Assembly: GCA_021791145.1 (NCBI GenBank)
Contig: JAJYXE010000048.1
Location: forward strand, 1-57,195
DNA from: Actinomycetes bacterium
GTDB lineage: Bacteria; Actinomycetota; Acidimicrobiia; Acidimicrobiales; RAAP-2
DNA: 57,195 nucleotides
Reading direction: 5' to 3'
In this document: positions 1 through 8,069 of the stretch, piece by piece
Position numbering within the stretch: the first letter of the stretch is position 1
Layout of the letters: each line of letters begins with the position of its first letter
Made by a program: the position numbers and the translations under genes
Notes under the pieces: generated by a model
The model's input: only the letters and a program-made list of their open reading frames with translations
Told to the model about the DNA's origin: nothing
Databases searched by the model: none

Positions 1-16
1 TTCGAATACGGCGATC

Positions 17-93
17 TGGTGGGGACGGAGGGATTCGAACCCTCACTGGAGGCGGTTTAAGCGCCCTGCCTCTGCCGATTGGGCTACGTCCCC
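17..93 (-). tRNA. tRNA with anticodon UAA (leucine codon UUA), short variable arm
   Basis: The minus strand folds into a full cloverleaf. The acceptor is GGGGACG paired with CGTCCCC, the discriminator is A, and CCA is encoded at 17-19. The T arm is GAGGG/CCCTC with loop TTCGAAT. The anticodon stem is GGGCG/CGCCT with loop CTTAAAC, which puts UAA at 57-59 (plus-strand numbering) after U33. The variable region is only five bases (CCAGT), whereas bacterial tRNA-Leu normally has a long variable arm. The D stem is three base pairs. UAA would read the leucine codon UUA, which is rare in high-GC actinobacteria. The gene itself is clear; the charging identity is not. Confidence 0.85.
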
Positions 94-335
94 CCCGCCG
101 CACAGTCTTGCCCGCGCCAGCAAGGTCGTGTGCAAGGTCGCCGGCAAGCTGCCCCGTGCACACTGGGCGCACGCCTCTCACGCGAGGTCTCCGATGGACC
201 GGACCGGGACGTCGAGTACCCCCTTCCTGCCCCCGTCCCGGCCGGTCCACCGGAGTGCCGAGACGTTGTCGGGCAAGGCCGGGACGTCGTGCGGTGCCGG
301 CGCGACCGGCCAGCGGACGACGACCGTTCGGGTGC

Positions 336-1202
336 ATGCCAGGCGTGTGTGGAGAGGTTGTCGAGCCGCCGCTTCCTGAGGTCGTCGTACGGGTGCTCGG
401 CCGCGTCGAGATCGTGGGCGGGGCGCGCCCGTTCCGGCGGGCGTGGTGCACCGAACTGGTGACCTATCTCGCGCTCCATCCCGAGGGTGCGAGCACCGAC
501 GCGTGGACGACCGCGCTGTGGCCCGACCGTCTGGCGCCCGACGCCACGCGTTTTTCGACCGTCTCGGAAGCTCGTCGGGGACTGGGGCGTGCCTCCGGCG
601 GCTCCGATCACCTCTTGCGTGCAGTCGGTCGGCTCCGGCTTGCCTCGACCGTGACGACCGACTGGGCGCAATTCCTCGCGCTCTCAGCGGCGCGCGGGCC
701 CGGGGCGCTGGCTGCCTGGAGCGCCGCGCTCGACCTCGTCCGCGGGCCGGTTCTCGGCGGGCTTCGCTCGAGCGACTGGGCCGTGCTGGAGGGGTTCAGC
801 GCAGCGATGGAGACCACGATCGTCCAGTTGGCGATCGATGCGGCGGAGCAGCTCCTCGCGGCGGCCGACGCGCGGGCCGCGGAGCGTCTGGTGCGGCGCG
901 CCCTTTTGGTCGCGCCGTACGACGAACGGCTCTATCGGCTGCTCTTCGTCGCAGCGGACGGGCAGGGCAACCCGGCGGCCGTGGAGTCGACCATGAAAGA
1001 GCTCGTCCACCTGGTCTCGGGCAAGCCCGTAGAGGAGCTGCGAGGACTGGCTGGCCGCCTCGTCGACCTCGACGCGTGGCTGCATTCCGACACGGTGGCC
1101 GTGTACCGTGCGGTCAGTCGCCGGGCGCCGCTGCGAGCCGGTCGTCTCCCGCGTGAGCAGCCTGTCGCCCGGCGCGGCCGGCGGTGGCCGGCAGGCGCGT
1201 AG
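336..1202 (+). CDS. SARP-type transcriptional regulator (winged helix plus BTAD domain)
   Basis: A 288-residue protein if it starts at ATG 336. The first about 95 residues look like the OmpR/SARP winged helix: a conserved VRVLG strand, a charged helix with WCTELVTYLALHPEG, then WPDRLAPDATR and a final wing. The remainder resembles the bacterial transcriptional activator domain (BTAD), with its helical LVRGPVLGGL segment and a MKELVHLVSG stretch typical of its last repeats. SARP proteins bind direct repeats near promoters. The frame stays open upstream to 108, but that part is Arg/Pro-rich, so I reject it; GTG 345 is an alternative start. No target genes can be assigned, although the next gene downstream belongs to an envelope region. 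The last about 25 residues are Arg-rich and may be poorly conserved. Confidence 0.7.
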   Translation: MPGVCGEVVEPPLPEVVVRVLGRVEIVGGARPFRRAWCTELVTYLALHPEGASTDAWTTALWPDRLAPDATRFSTVSEARRGLGRASGGSDHLLRAVGRLRLASTVTTDWAQFLALSAARGPGALAAWSAALDLVRGPVLGGLRSSDWAVLEGFSAAMETTIVQLAIDAAEQLLAAADARAAERLVRRALLVAPYDERLYRLLFVAADGQGNPAAVESTMKELVHLVSGKPVEELRGLAGRLVDLDAWLHSDTVAVYRAVSRRAPLRAGRLPREQPVARRGRRWPAGA

Positions 1203-1253
1203 CTGCAGGGACGCACGCTCGCGCCCCGCGGGGGTGGAGTGTGAGCCGATTGC

Positions 1254-1259
1254 TAAGGT
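1254..1259 (+). promoter_or_regulatory. Probable -10 hexamer TAAGGT
   Basis: TAAGGT begins 16 nt before ATG 1270, and no ribosome-binding site is visible between them. It fits the leaderless pattern seen across this window. Confidence 0.45.
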
Positions 1260-1269
1260 CTCACCCGCC

Positions 1270-2157
1270 ATGCCCAGGAGCTCGACGGGGAAGTGGGTCG
1301 CGCGCGCTGCAGCGACCGGGGGCGGCCGCACCTACCGAGGACAGGTGCCGGTCAACTGGTACGCGGCCCTCGTCGTGATCGTCATCGTGGGCTTGCTCTC
1401 GATCGCGTTCGCCCGTATGGACTACCAGCGCGGGGCCGTGGCCAACACGATCCCGCCGGTGAAGGGCGGTGCGCCCTGGTATGCCGCGATCGACTTCGAC
1501 GTCTGCGGGACACAGCGTCCCCCGCTGCCCTCCAACGCGCTCAGTACGGCGACGCAGTCCTTCTACACCACCGGCAACGGGGTGATCACGGTCTCCCCGA
1601 AGAAGACAAGCGACGCGGGGCACAACGCGGTGCTCGGGAAGTTCGTCTCCTCTTACAAGGGGCTCGTTCTCACTGCGACAGAGCTGCACCTCCCGGCCTC
1701 CGTGACATCGGCGGCCAGCTCCAAGTCCTCCAAATCCTCCAAGTCCTCCAAGAAGGCCAGCTCGGGGACCACCTATCGCAACGGCGAGAAGTGCCCGTCA
1801 GGAACCAAGGACGCCGGGAAGAAGGGTGTCGTGACCGTGACCTCCTGGGCGAACGCGTTCGCGCCGAAGGAAAGGCCCACGAGGGTGCAGGGCGACCCGC
1901 GGACACTTCGGTTCAGCAACGACCAGCTGATCACCGTCGGCTTCGTCCCTGCAGGCACCAAGCTGCCCAAGCCCAACGGCTCCATCGTGACGGCCCTCCT
2001 CAACGCCTCGGCGGGCTCGACCTCGACCACCGTCCCCTCGACGACGCCGACGACGGCGCCCACGACCTCGACCACGGCGCCCACGACCTCGACCACGGCA
2101 CCCGGCTCGACCACCACGCCTGCCTCCTCTTCGACCAGCACCACGAAGGCGGGGTAG
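1270..2157 (+). CDS. Membrane-anchored extracytoplasmic protein with Ser/Thr/Pro-rich tail
   Basis: A 295-residue protein of unknown function. One transmembrane helix (about residues 28-48, rich in Val, Ile and Leu) follows a basic N terminus, so the rest should face outward. The middle (about 60-245) has a compact domain beginning with WYAAIDFDVCG and containing two cysteines that could form a disulphide. A KSS repeat sits near residues 155-165. The last about 45 residues are almost only Thr, Ser, Pro and Ala in a repeated TTAP pattern, a common wall-spanning or glycosylated linker. I chose ATG 1270 because a TAAGGT hexamer lies just upstream; the longer reading from 1108 overlaps the previous gene. 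It lies 10 bp before the nucleotidyltransferase gene, so the two are probably co-transcribed. Confidence 0.7.
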   Translation: MPRSSTGKWVARAAATGGGRTYRGQVPVNWYAALVVIVIVGLLSIAFARMDYQRGAVANTIPPVKGGAPWYAAIDFDVCGTQRPPLPSNALSTATQSFYTTGNGVITVSPKKTSDAGHNAVLGKFVSSYKGLVLTATELHLPASVTSAASSKSSKSSKSSKKASSGTTYRNGEKCPSGTKDAGKKGVVTVTSWANAFAPKERPTRVQGDPRTLRFSNDQLITVGFVPAGTKLPKPNGSIVTALLNASAGSTSTTVPSTTPTTAPTTSTTAPTTSTTAPGSTTTPASSSTSTTKAG

Positions 2158-2167
2158 GGACGGCGCC

Positions 2168-3250
2168 GTGAAGGCGGTCGTGCTCGTGGGGGGCGAGGGG
2201 ACTCGCCTTCGTCCGCTCACGCTGTCGGTTCCCAAGCAGATGCTGCCCGTTGTGGAGCAGCCGATGATCGAACGGGTGCTCGGGCACCTCGCTCGCTACG
2301 GGATCGACTGGGCAGTGCTCTCGCTCGGGTACCTGCCCGACTCCTTCGTGAAGGCCTACCCCGAGGGCGTCGCGGCAGGCGTCCGCCTCTCCTATGCGGT
2401 CGAGCCCTCGCCCCTCGACACGGCTGGCGCGATCCGCTTCGCCGCCCGGAGCGCGCAGATCGACGACACGTTCGTCGTCGTGAACGGGGACGTACTGACC
2501 GACATGGATCTCGGTGCGCTCCTCGCCTTCCATCGCACGCATGGGGCGCAGGGATCGATCTCGCTCCATCCGGTGGACGACCCCTCCGCCTTCGGCGTGG
2601 TGCCAACCGATGACGACGGACGCGTGCGCGCCTTCGTCGAGAAGCCGCCGAGAGGGGAGGCGCCGACCGACCTCGTGAACGCCGGCACCTATGTGCTCGA
2701 GCCGTCGGTCCTCGAGCGGATCCCGGACGACAGGAGGGTCTCCATCGAGCGCGAGACGTTCCCCTCGATGGTGGCGGACGGCTCGCTCTATGCGCTCTCC
2801 GACACCTCGTACTGGCTCGACGCAGGGACCCCGGAGTCCTATCTGCGCGCGCACTGGGACCTTCTCGAAGGCCGTCGTCAGGGCCCGCCCGCGCCGGGTG
2901 CGAGGGATGCGGGAGAAGGGCTCTGGGTCCTCGGTGTGCCGGAGATCGAGCCGGGCGCGGAGGTGCGGGGGCCCGCGCTGATCGGCGACGGCGCGCTCGT
3001 ACGTGACGGCGCCTTGGTCGACGGCGCGGTGGTCGGGCACGACTGCGTCGTCGAGCGCGGGGCGCGGGTGGTCCGCTCCGTCCTGCTCGCCGGTGCGGTC
3101 GTGGAGCCCGGGGCCACGGTGGCCGGGTCCATCGTCGGGCCTGGCGCGCACGTGGGGAAGGGCAGTGACGTGCGTCCGCTCTCGGTGATCGGCGCCGGGG
3201 CCAAGGTCGGGGCCAGGTCGGTGGTCACCTCGGGGAGGCTGGCCGGCTGA
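2168..3250 (+). CDS. Sugar nucleotidyltransferase, probable mannose-1-phosphate guanylyltransferase
   Basis: A 360-residue NDP-sugar pyrophosphorylase. It makes an NDP-sugar from NTP and sugar-1-phosphate in the cytosol. The N-terminal Rossmann-like domain opens with the signature GGEGTRLRP at residues 8-16, followed by PKQMLPV (substrate lysine region) and VVNGDVLTDMD (metal-binding Asp). From about residue 250 the protein has hexapeptide left-handed beta-helix repeats (GAVVEPGATVAGS and similar), as in actinobacterial ManC/GMPP and GlmU-like enzymes. Start is GTG 2168. GDP-mannose is the likely product, because phosphomannomutase and phosphomannose isomerase genes lie downstream and F420 genes are adjacent, as beside the mycobacterial GMPP gene. 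A glucose-1-phosphate thymidylyl- or uridylyltransferase role cannot be excluded from sequence alone. Confidence 0.85.
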   Translation: MKAVVLVGGEGTRLRPLTLSVPKQMLPVVEQPMIERVLGHLARYGIDWAVLSLGYLPDSFVKAYPEGVAAGVRLSYAVEPSPLDTAGAIRFAARSAQIDDTFVVVNGDVLTDMDLGALLAFHRTHGAQGSISLHPVDDPSAFGVVPTDDDGRVRAFVEKPPRGEAPTDLVNAGTYVLEPSVLERIPDDRRVSIERETFPSMVADGSLYALSDTSYWLDAGTPESYLRAHWDLLEGRRQGPPAPGARDAGEGLWVLGVPEIEPGAEVRGPALIGDGALVRDGALVDGAVVGHDCVVERGARVVRSVLLAGAVVEPGATVAGSIVGPGAHVGKGSDVRPLSVIGAGAKVGARSVVTSGRLAG

Positions 3251-3294
3251 GCGGCGGGCGCGACCGGCCGCCTCAGCGTGCAAGATGTGGCGCC

Positions 3295-4398
3295 ATGCGG
3301 ATGATGGTCACCGGCGGGGCCGGATTCATCGGGTCAGCGCTGGTGGACCGGCTGCTGGCGGAGGGTCACGAGGTTGACGTCGTGGACGACCTGTCCAGGG
3401 GCTCGCTCGTCAACCTCGCCGACGCGCGCGCGGCAGGGGGGCGAGCGCTCACCATCCACCAGCTCGACGTCCGCTTGCCGGAGGCCACCGACCTGATCGC
3501 GCGCCGCCGCCCGGTGGTGATCTTCCACCTGGCTGCTCAGACCGACGCCCGGATGTCGGTGGACGACCCCGTGGGGGACGCAGACGTCAACGTCGTTGGG
3601 GCCTTGCGCGTGCTCGAAGGGGCCCGGGCGGCGGCCACCGACCGGGTCGTCGTCGCCGCCAGCGGAGGCGCGATCTACGGAGAGCCGGATCCCGCCGACC
3701 TTCCGCTGCGGGAGTCGCACCCGCACCGTCCGCTGTCCCCCTACGGTGTCTCGAAGAAGGCGGTCATCGACTACCTCGTCGCCTATCGCGAGCTGCACGC
3801 GCTCGAATTCTGCGCGCTGGCGCTCGGCAACGTCTACGGGCCTCGCCAGGACCCGCACGGCGAGGCCAGCGTCGTCGCCGTCTTCGCCGACGCACTGGTG
3901 GCCGGCCGGCCCGTCACGGTCGTGGGCGACGGCGAGCAGACCCGCGACTACGTCTACGTCGACGACGTGGTCGACGCGTTCGCGAGGGCCGCCACGAAGG
4001 GCGGCGGGCTCGTGTGCAACGTCGGCACCGGGATCGAGACGTCGGTGAACGAGTTGCTGCGCACCGTGGCGGCGGCCGCCGGCGTGGATCCCGAGGTCCG
4101 GCGCGCGCCGGCGCGCGCCGCTGAGCTCCGGCGCAGCGCGCTCGATCCGACGCGGGCGGCCATCCATCTCGGGTGGCGGCCGTGGACGACCCTCGGGGAA
4201 GGGGTCGCCGCAGTTGTCGGGGAAGCGAGGCGCAGGCTGCGCGCGCCGACCGGGCCGCCGCTGGGTGCGGGGCGGGTCAGCGGAACAGGTCCTCGGACGG
4301 CCCGCGCACGACCTCCTCTCGGACCGAGCCCTCGCGCAGCCACCCAGCCGGGACGCCCCGCACGACCGCGGCCGGGACCCCCCGGTCCTTCCCCATGA
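3295..4398 (+). CDS. NAD-dependent sugar epimerase/dehydratase (extended SDR)
   Basis: A 367-residue extended short-chain dehydrogenase/reductase of the UDP-glucose 4-epimerase type. The NAD-binding motif GGAGFIGS is at residues 7-14, a catalytic serine strand reads ASGGAIYGE, and the YGVSK motif supplies Tyr and Lys. The NVYGPRQDP substrate motif and DYVYVDDVV follow as expected. It should epimerise or dehydrate a nucleotide sugar for the surrounding glycan genes. ATG codons at 3295, 3301 and 3304 are all possible starts. The last about 50 residues are Pro/Arg/Gly-rich, lie over the 3' end of cofE on the other strand (122 bp convergent overlap), and have no counterpart in the family. They may simply be read-through to the first stop. 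Confidence 0.85.
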   Translation: MRMMVTGGAGFIGSALVDRLLAEGHEVDVVDDLSRGSLVNLADARAAGGRALTIHQLDVRLPEATDLIARRRPVVIFHLAAQTDARMSVDDPVGDADVNVVGALRVLEGARAAATDRVVVAASGGAIYGEPDPADLPLRESHPHRPLSPYGVSKKAVIDYLVAYRELHALEFCALALGNVYGPRQDPHGEASVVAVFADALVAGRPVTVVGDGEQTRDYVYVDDVVDAFARAATKGGGLVCNVGTGIETSVNELLRTVAAAAGVDPEVRRAPARAAELRRSALDPTRAAIHLGWRPWTTLGEGVAAVVGEARRRLRAPTGPPLGAGRVSGTGPRTARARPPLGPSPRAATQPGRPARPRPGPPGPSP

Positions 4399-5008
4399 CG
4401 AGCTCGGCGGCTGCGGCGATCTCGTCGGCGACGCAGACCTGGGTCGCCACCAGCTCTCGGCCGGTCGCGTCCAGCGTGCCCCGCAGATCGACGACCGCCG
4501 CCAGGCCGGCCGCGCCGATCGCGACGTCGGTGACGCCCTGGCGCCACGGCCGCCCGAAGGTGTCGGAGATGACCACGCCCACCGTGACGGACAGGCGCCG
4601 GCGCAGCTCTGCACGGATCCGCCTCGCCGAGCGGTCCGGATCGACCGGAAGCAGAGCCGCCCAGCCCTCGGCGACGTTGGAGAGGTCGACGCCGGCATTG
4701 GCGCACACGAACCCGTGGGCGGTCTCGGTGATGAGCAGGTCGCCCCGTCGACGCAGCACCCTGACGGACTCGGACTCGACGACCGCCCGCTTCGCGGCCG
4801 GGTCGGCGTGGTCGACGGGCACGAGCCGGCCCTCGGCCTTCGAGACGATCTTCTGGGTGACGACCACGATGTCCCCGTCGAGGAGCGCGCCGTTCCCCGG
4901 GGGGCCGAGCGCACCCGCGAGGAGCGCGCCGACGTCGGCGCCGGAACGGACCTCGCCCAGACCGGCCACGCCGTAGACGCGGAGCGCGCTCGCCTCATCG
5001 AGCGGCAT
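4277..5008 (-). CDS. cofE: Coenzyme F420:L-glutamate ligase
   Basis: A 243-residue stand-alone ligase. It adds glutamate to F420-0 using GTP, the last stage of F420 synthesis, in the cytosol. Family marks include VYGVAGLGEVRSGADV near the N terminus, GDIVVVTQKIVSKAEGR (residues about 47-63), TAHGFVCANAGVDLSN, and VVISDTFGRPWRQGVTDVAIG with metal- and phosphate-binding residues. Mycobacterial FbiB carries an extra C-terminal nitroreductase-like domain; this protein lacks it, so the reduction of dehydro-F420-0 needs another enzyme. The start ATG at 5008 lies inside the end of cofD (14 bp overlap), which points to translational coupling. Its 3' end overlaps the convergent epimerase gene. Confidence 0.93.
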   Translation of the reverse strand: MPLDEASALRVYGVAGLGEVRSGADVGALLAGALGPPGNGALLDGDIVVVTQKIVSKAEGRLVPVDHADPAAKRAVVESESVRVLRRRGDLLITETAHGFVCANAGVDLSNVAEGWAALLPVDPDRSARRIRAELRRRLSVTVGVVISDTFGRPWRQGVTDVAIGAAGLAAVVDLRGTLDATGRELVATQVCVADEIAAAAELVMGKDRGVPAAVVRGVPAGWLREGSVREEVVRGPSEDLFR

Positions 5009-5942
5009 CGAGCACCGTCCCAGCGAGCGCAGCCGCGATCTGGGGGCTCGTCATCACGGTCGGCGCGATCACCGCCCGCACGCCCTCGGCCTCGACGGCG
5101 CCGCGCAGCTGCGCGTCCCGTTCGTCGATCACGAGGGACCCCACCCACTCGTGGCAGAGGCGGGCCACGCCGACGGCGGACGACTCGTGGCCCAGCTCGG
5201 AGAGAAGACGGTCCGCCGGCCCCTTGAGCGCCGCGCCGGCGACGATCGGGGACACCGCGACGACGGTCGTGCGCCGGGCGACGAGCGCCTCGCGTACCCC
5301 CGGCAGCGCGAGGATCGGGCCGATCGAGACCACCGGGTTGGAGGGGCAGACGACGACCGCGTCGGCGTCCCTGATCGCGTCGAGCACCCCCGGGGCCGGG
5401 CGGGCGGCTGTCGCTCCGTCGAATCGCACCGCGCGGACCGCGACGGCGTGCGCGAGCCGCACGAAGTAGTGCTGGAAGGACACCTCGGTGCCGGCAGGGT
5501 CACCCATCGCCTCCTCTGCGAGCACGACGCGCGTGCGCACCGGGTCGTCGGACATCGGCAGCACGCGCACGGCGAGGCCGCGAGCTCGCGCGAGCTCGGC
5601 GGTGACCTCGTGGAGAAGGGCACCTTCTCCGAGACGCTGGGTCCGGTAGAGGTGGGTCGCGAGGTCACGGTCGCCCAAGCGGAACCACGCCTGGCCGCCG
5701 AGCCGCTCGAGCTCTGCCATCACGCGCCAGCTCTCTGTCGCCAGCCCCCAACCGGTCGCAGCGTTGTGCAGCCCGGCGAGCGTGTAGACGACCGTGTCCA
5801 CGTCAGGGCTGATGTGGAGCCCGTGGAGCTCGAAGTCGTCGCCGGTGTTCACCACGGCGACCAGCTCCGCGGGGTCCACGACTTCCACGAGCCCGCGCAA
5901 GAGACGCGCGCCGCCGACGCCTCCGGCAATGGCTACCAGCAC
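4995..5942 (-). CDS. cofD: 2-phospho-L-lactate (or phosphoenolpyruvate) transferase
   Basis: A 315-residue CofD/FbiA protein. It joins the phosphoenolpyruvyl or phospholactyl moiety to the deazaflavin Fo to make (dehydro-)F420-0. The start is diagnostic: an IAGGVGGARLLRGL motif at about residues 4-17, followed by VVNTGDDFELHGLHISPDVDTVVYTLAG. VVVCPSNPVVSIGPILA and PIVAGAALKGPADRLL are also family blocks. Start is GTG 5942, with a TACCAT hexamer 12 nt upstream and no ribosome site. It heads the cofD-cofE operon and is divergent from the serine hydrolase gene. An F420-type luciferase-like oxidoreductase in this window (41172-42182) is a plausible user of the cofactor. Confidence 0.94.
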   Translation of the reverse strand: MLVAIAGGVGGARLLRGLVEVVDPAELVAVVNTGDDFELHGLHISPDVDTVVYTLAGLHNAATGWGLATESWRVMAELERLGGQAWFRLGDRDLATHLYRTQRLGEGALLHEVTAELARARGLAVRVLPMSDDPVRTRVVLAEEAMGDPAGTEVSFQHYFVRLAHAVAVRAVRFDGATAARPAPGVLDAIRDADAVVVCPSNPVVSIGPILALPGVREALVARRTTVVAVSPIVAGAALKGPADRLLSELGHESSAVGVARLCHEWVGSLVIDERDAQLRGAVEAEGVRAVIAPTVMTSPQIAAALAGTVLDAAR

Positions 5943-5948
5943 CCGGCC

Positions 5949-5954
5949 ATGGTA
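5949..5954 (-). promoter_or_regulatory. Probable -10 hexamer TACCAT for cofD
   Basis: TACCAT on the minus strand begins 12 nt before GTG 5942. There is no Shine-Dalgarno sequence, so the transcript is probably leaderless. Confidence 0.45.
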
Positions 5955-5983
5955 GGTGGAGGGGAGAGAAGGGCACCCGACGG

Positions 5984-5989
5984 TACGCT
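5984..5989 (+). promoter_or_regulatory. Probable -10 hexamer TACGCT
   Basis: TACGCT begins 15 nt before ATG 5999, and no ribosome-binding site lies between them. Confidence 0.45.
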
Positions 5990-5998
5990 CGACTGCCC

Positions 5999-6937
5999 AT
6001 GCGCTCGCTCGATCTCCTCGACCGCTGGCCGGTACGCGCCGCAGCCGCAGGCGTGCTCTCGGCCGACGGAACCGTTGACCGCTCTGCCGTGGTCGCGGCG
6101 CGCGGAGCGGGTGAGGTGCGCCAGCTCCGGCCGGGCGTGTCGCTCGTCGCGACGACCGGAGAGCTGGACCGGCGGTTCCCCTGGGCGTCGGTCACGAAGC
6201 TGTGCACGGCGCTCGCCGTCCTCGTCGCGTGCGAAGAAGGCACCCTCTCGCTCTCCGAGCCAGCGGGTCCGCCGGGCGCCACCGTCGCGCACCTGCTCGC
6301 GCACGCCTCGGGCGTCGCCCCGGACCGGCGGGAGGCGATCGCGCCGCCCGGGACGAGGCGGATCTACTCCAATGCCGGGTACGAGATCGTCGGCGACCTG
6401 CTCGCCGAGCGCGCCGGGATGCCTGCGAGCCGGTACGTCGCCGAGGCCGTCTTCGCGCCCCTGGGGATGGCCGGCGCGCGCGTTCCCCCTGGCGCTTCGG
6501 TGGCGTACGGCGCCGAAGGCACCCTGTCGGACCTCCTCGCGCTCGCGGCAGAGCTCGTCGCCCCACGGGTGGTCACCGCCGAGACGCTCGGTGCCGCGAC
6601 CGCGGTGGCCTTCCCGCAGCTCTCGGGGGTCCTTCCCGGCTTCGGGCTGCAATCGCCCAACGACTGGGGGTTCGGCGTCGAGATCCGCGGCGCCAAGCAC
6701 CCCCACTGGACCGGGTCGCGCAACAGCCCGAGGACGTTCGGCCACTTCGGCCGGTCGGGTGCCTTCCTGTGGGTCGACCCCGTCGCAAGGGCCGCCTGCT
6801 GCGTGCTGAGCGACCGCGAGTTCGGCCCGTGGGCCGCCGAGGCGTGGCCTGCGCTCTCCGACGCGGTCCTCCAGACACTCGGGCACGGGCCGCGCGAGAC
6901 GGCCGGTGCGCGTGCCAAAGGGCCGGCGCATGGCTGA
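5999..6937 (+). CDS. Serine hydrolase of the class C beta-lactamase/PBP fold
   Basis: A 312-residue protein with the penicillin-binding-protein fold. The SxxK motif is SVTK (about residues 64-67), followed by CTALAVLVACEEGTLSL. The second motif is YSNAGYEIVGDLL (YxN, about 122-124), and the third looks like HFGRSG (HxG). Members hydrolyse beta-lactams, esters or D-amino-acid peptides, and many act on cell-wall precursors. No signal peptide is evident, so this one may be cytosolic. ATG 5999 fits the upstream TACGCT hexamer. The stop overlaps the next ATG by 8 bases (6930-6937), so it leads the GT4 operon. The true substrate cannot be read from sequence. Confidence 0.85.
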   Translation: MRSLDLLDRWPVRAAAAGVLSADGTVDRSAVVAARGAGEVRQLRPGVSLVATTGELDRRFPWASVTKLCTALAVLVACEEGTLSLSEPAGPPGATVAHLLAHASGVAPDRREAIAPPGTRRIYSNAGYEIVGDLLAERAGMPASRYVAEAVFAPLGMAGARVPPGASVAYGAEGTLSDLLALAAELVAPRVVTAETLGAATAVAFPQLSGVLPGFGLQSPNDWGFGVEIRGAKHPHWTGSRNSPRTFGHFGRSGAFLWVDPVARAACCVLSDREFGPWAAEAWPALSDAVLQTLGHGPRETAGARAKGPAHG

Positions 6938-8069
6938 CCCGCTCCGCGTGGCGCTTGACGCCACGCCGCTCATCGGGACCCCGACCGGCGTCGGCGCCTT
7001 CTGCGCGGGCGTGCTCGAAGGCCTGTCGCGGCGCGAGGACGTGGCCGCCCGCGCCTTCGCAGTCAGCTGGCGGCGTCGCCACGCGATCGACGGACGGGTC
7101 CCTCCCGCTGTGGCGATCGCGAGCCGCGCGATGCCCGCTCGTCCCCTCCACGCGGCGTGGGGCCATGCCGAGATCCCCCCAGTCGAATGGTTCGTGGGCG
7201 CGGTCGACGTCGTCCACGGCACCAACTACGTGGTCCCCCCGACCCGCAGGGCGGCCCGGGTGGTGACGGTGCATGATCTCACGACGGTGCGCTACCCCGA
7301 GCTGTGCAACCGCGCGACCCTCGAATTCCCGCGCCTCGTGCGGCGCGCCTTGGCGCATGGCGCGTGGGTGCACACGCACTCGTCCTCGGTCGCCGAGGAG
7401 GTGGTCGACGTCTTCGGGGCGGACCCCGCCCGGGTGCGCGCGGTCGCCTCGGGCGTGCCGCCGCTGGCGCCCCCCGACGCGCACGCGCCGTCCCGCTACC
7501 TCCCCACGGGCGTGGACCGCTACGTCTTGGCGGTCGGCACCGCAGAGCCCCGCAAGGACCTGCCCGGCCTGGTGGCCGCCTTCGACCTCGTCGCGCTCGA
7601 CCGGCCAGACCTCGGTCTCGTGCTCGCCGGACCGCGAGGTTGGGGGGACGCCACGCTTCGTGAAGCCCTCGACGCCGCCCGCGAGCGGGCACGAGTAGTG
7701 CGCACCGGCTGGGTGGACGACGCGACGCTGGCCGGGCTGCTCCAGCGCGCGAGCGTGCTCGCGTACCCGTCGCGCTACGAAGGCTTCGGGTATCCGCCGC
7801 TCCAGGCCATGGCGCTCGGCACGCCGGTGGTCGCGACGCGCGCCGGCGCGCTCGAAGAGGTGCTCGGCGACGCCGCGTTGCTCGTCGAGCCCGGTGACGC
7901 CGTATCGCTGGCCGAGGCGATCGCGTCCGTGGTGGACTCCCCGCGGACCGCCGCGGCGCTCGCCCAGCGCGGTCGCGAGCGGGCCGCGAGGTTCGACTGG
8001 GACACCTGCGCCGCAGGCCTGGTCGCGCTGTACCGGGATGCCGCGGCGGGCGGGCGGTCCCGGCGGTGA
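6930..8069 (+). CDS. Glycosyltransferase family 4 (first of three)
   Basis: A 379-residue GT-B fold glycosyltransferase that transfers a sugar from a nucleotide donor, probably GDP-mannose or a derived deoxysugar given the neighbours. The N-terminal half has the acceptor-side glycine motif TPTGVGAFC and HGTNYVVPP. The C-terminal half has the GTAEPRKDLPGLVAAF donor-domain block and the EX7E motif in YEGFGYPPLQAMALGTPVV. I chose ATG 6930 because it overlaps the stop of the hydrolase gene and begins the conserved MADPLRVALD strand. Its stop overlaps the next GTG in a GTGA tetranucleotide (8066-8069). The three consecutive GT4 genes probably act in sequence on one glycan. Confidence 0.9.
   Translation: MADPLRVALDATPLIGTPTGVGAFCAGVLEGLSRREDVAARAFAVSWRRRHAIDGRVPPAVAIASRAMPARPLHAAWGHAEIPPVEWFVGAVDVVHGTNYVVPPTRRAARVVTVHDLTTVRYPELCNRATLEFPRLVRRALAHGAWVHTHSSSVAEEVVDVFGADPARVRAVASGVPPLAPPDAHAPSRYLPTGVDRYVLAVGTAEPRKDLPGLVAAFDLVALDRPDLGLVLAGPRGWGDATLREALDAARERARVVRTGWVDDATLAGLLQRASVLAYPSRYEGFGYPPLQAMALGTPVVATRAGALEEVLGDAALLVEPGDAVSLAEAIASVVDSPRTAAALAQRGRERAARFDWDTCAAGLVALYRDAAAGGRSRR

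Noticed and set aside
17..93. tRNA as a stop-codon suppressor
   Set aside because: The anticodon is UAA, which reads UUA; a UAA stop would need anticodon UUA.
108..335. N-terminal extension of the SARP regulator
   Set aside because: The residues are Arg/Pro-rich, the frame is open by GC bias, and the family domain starts after residue 77.
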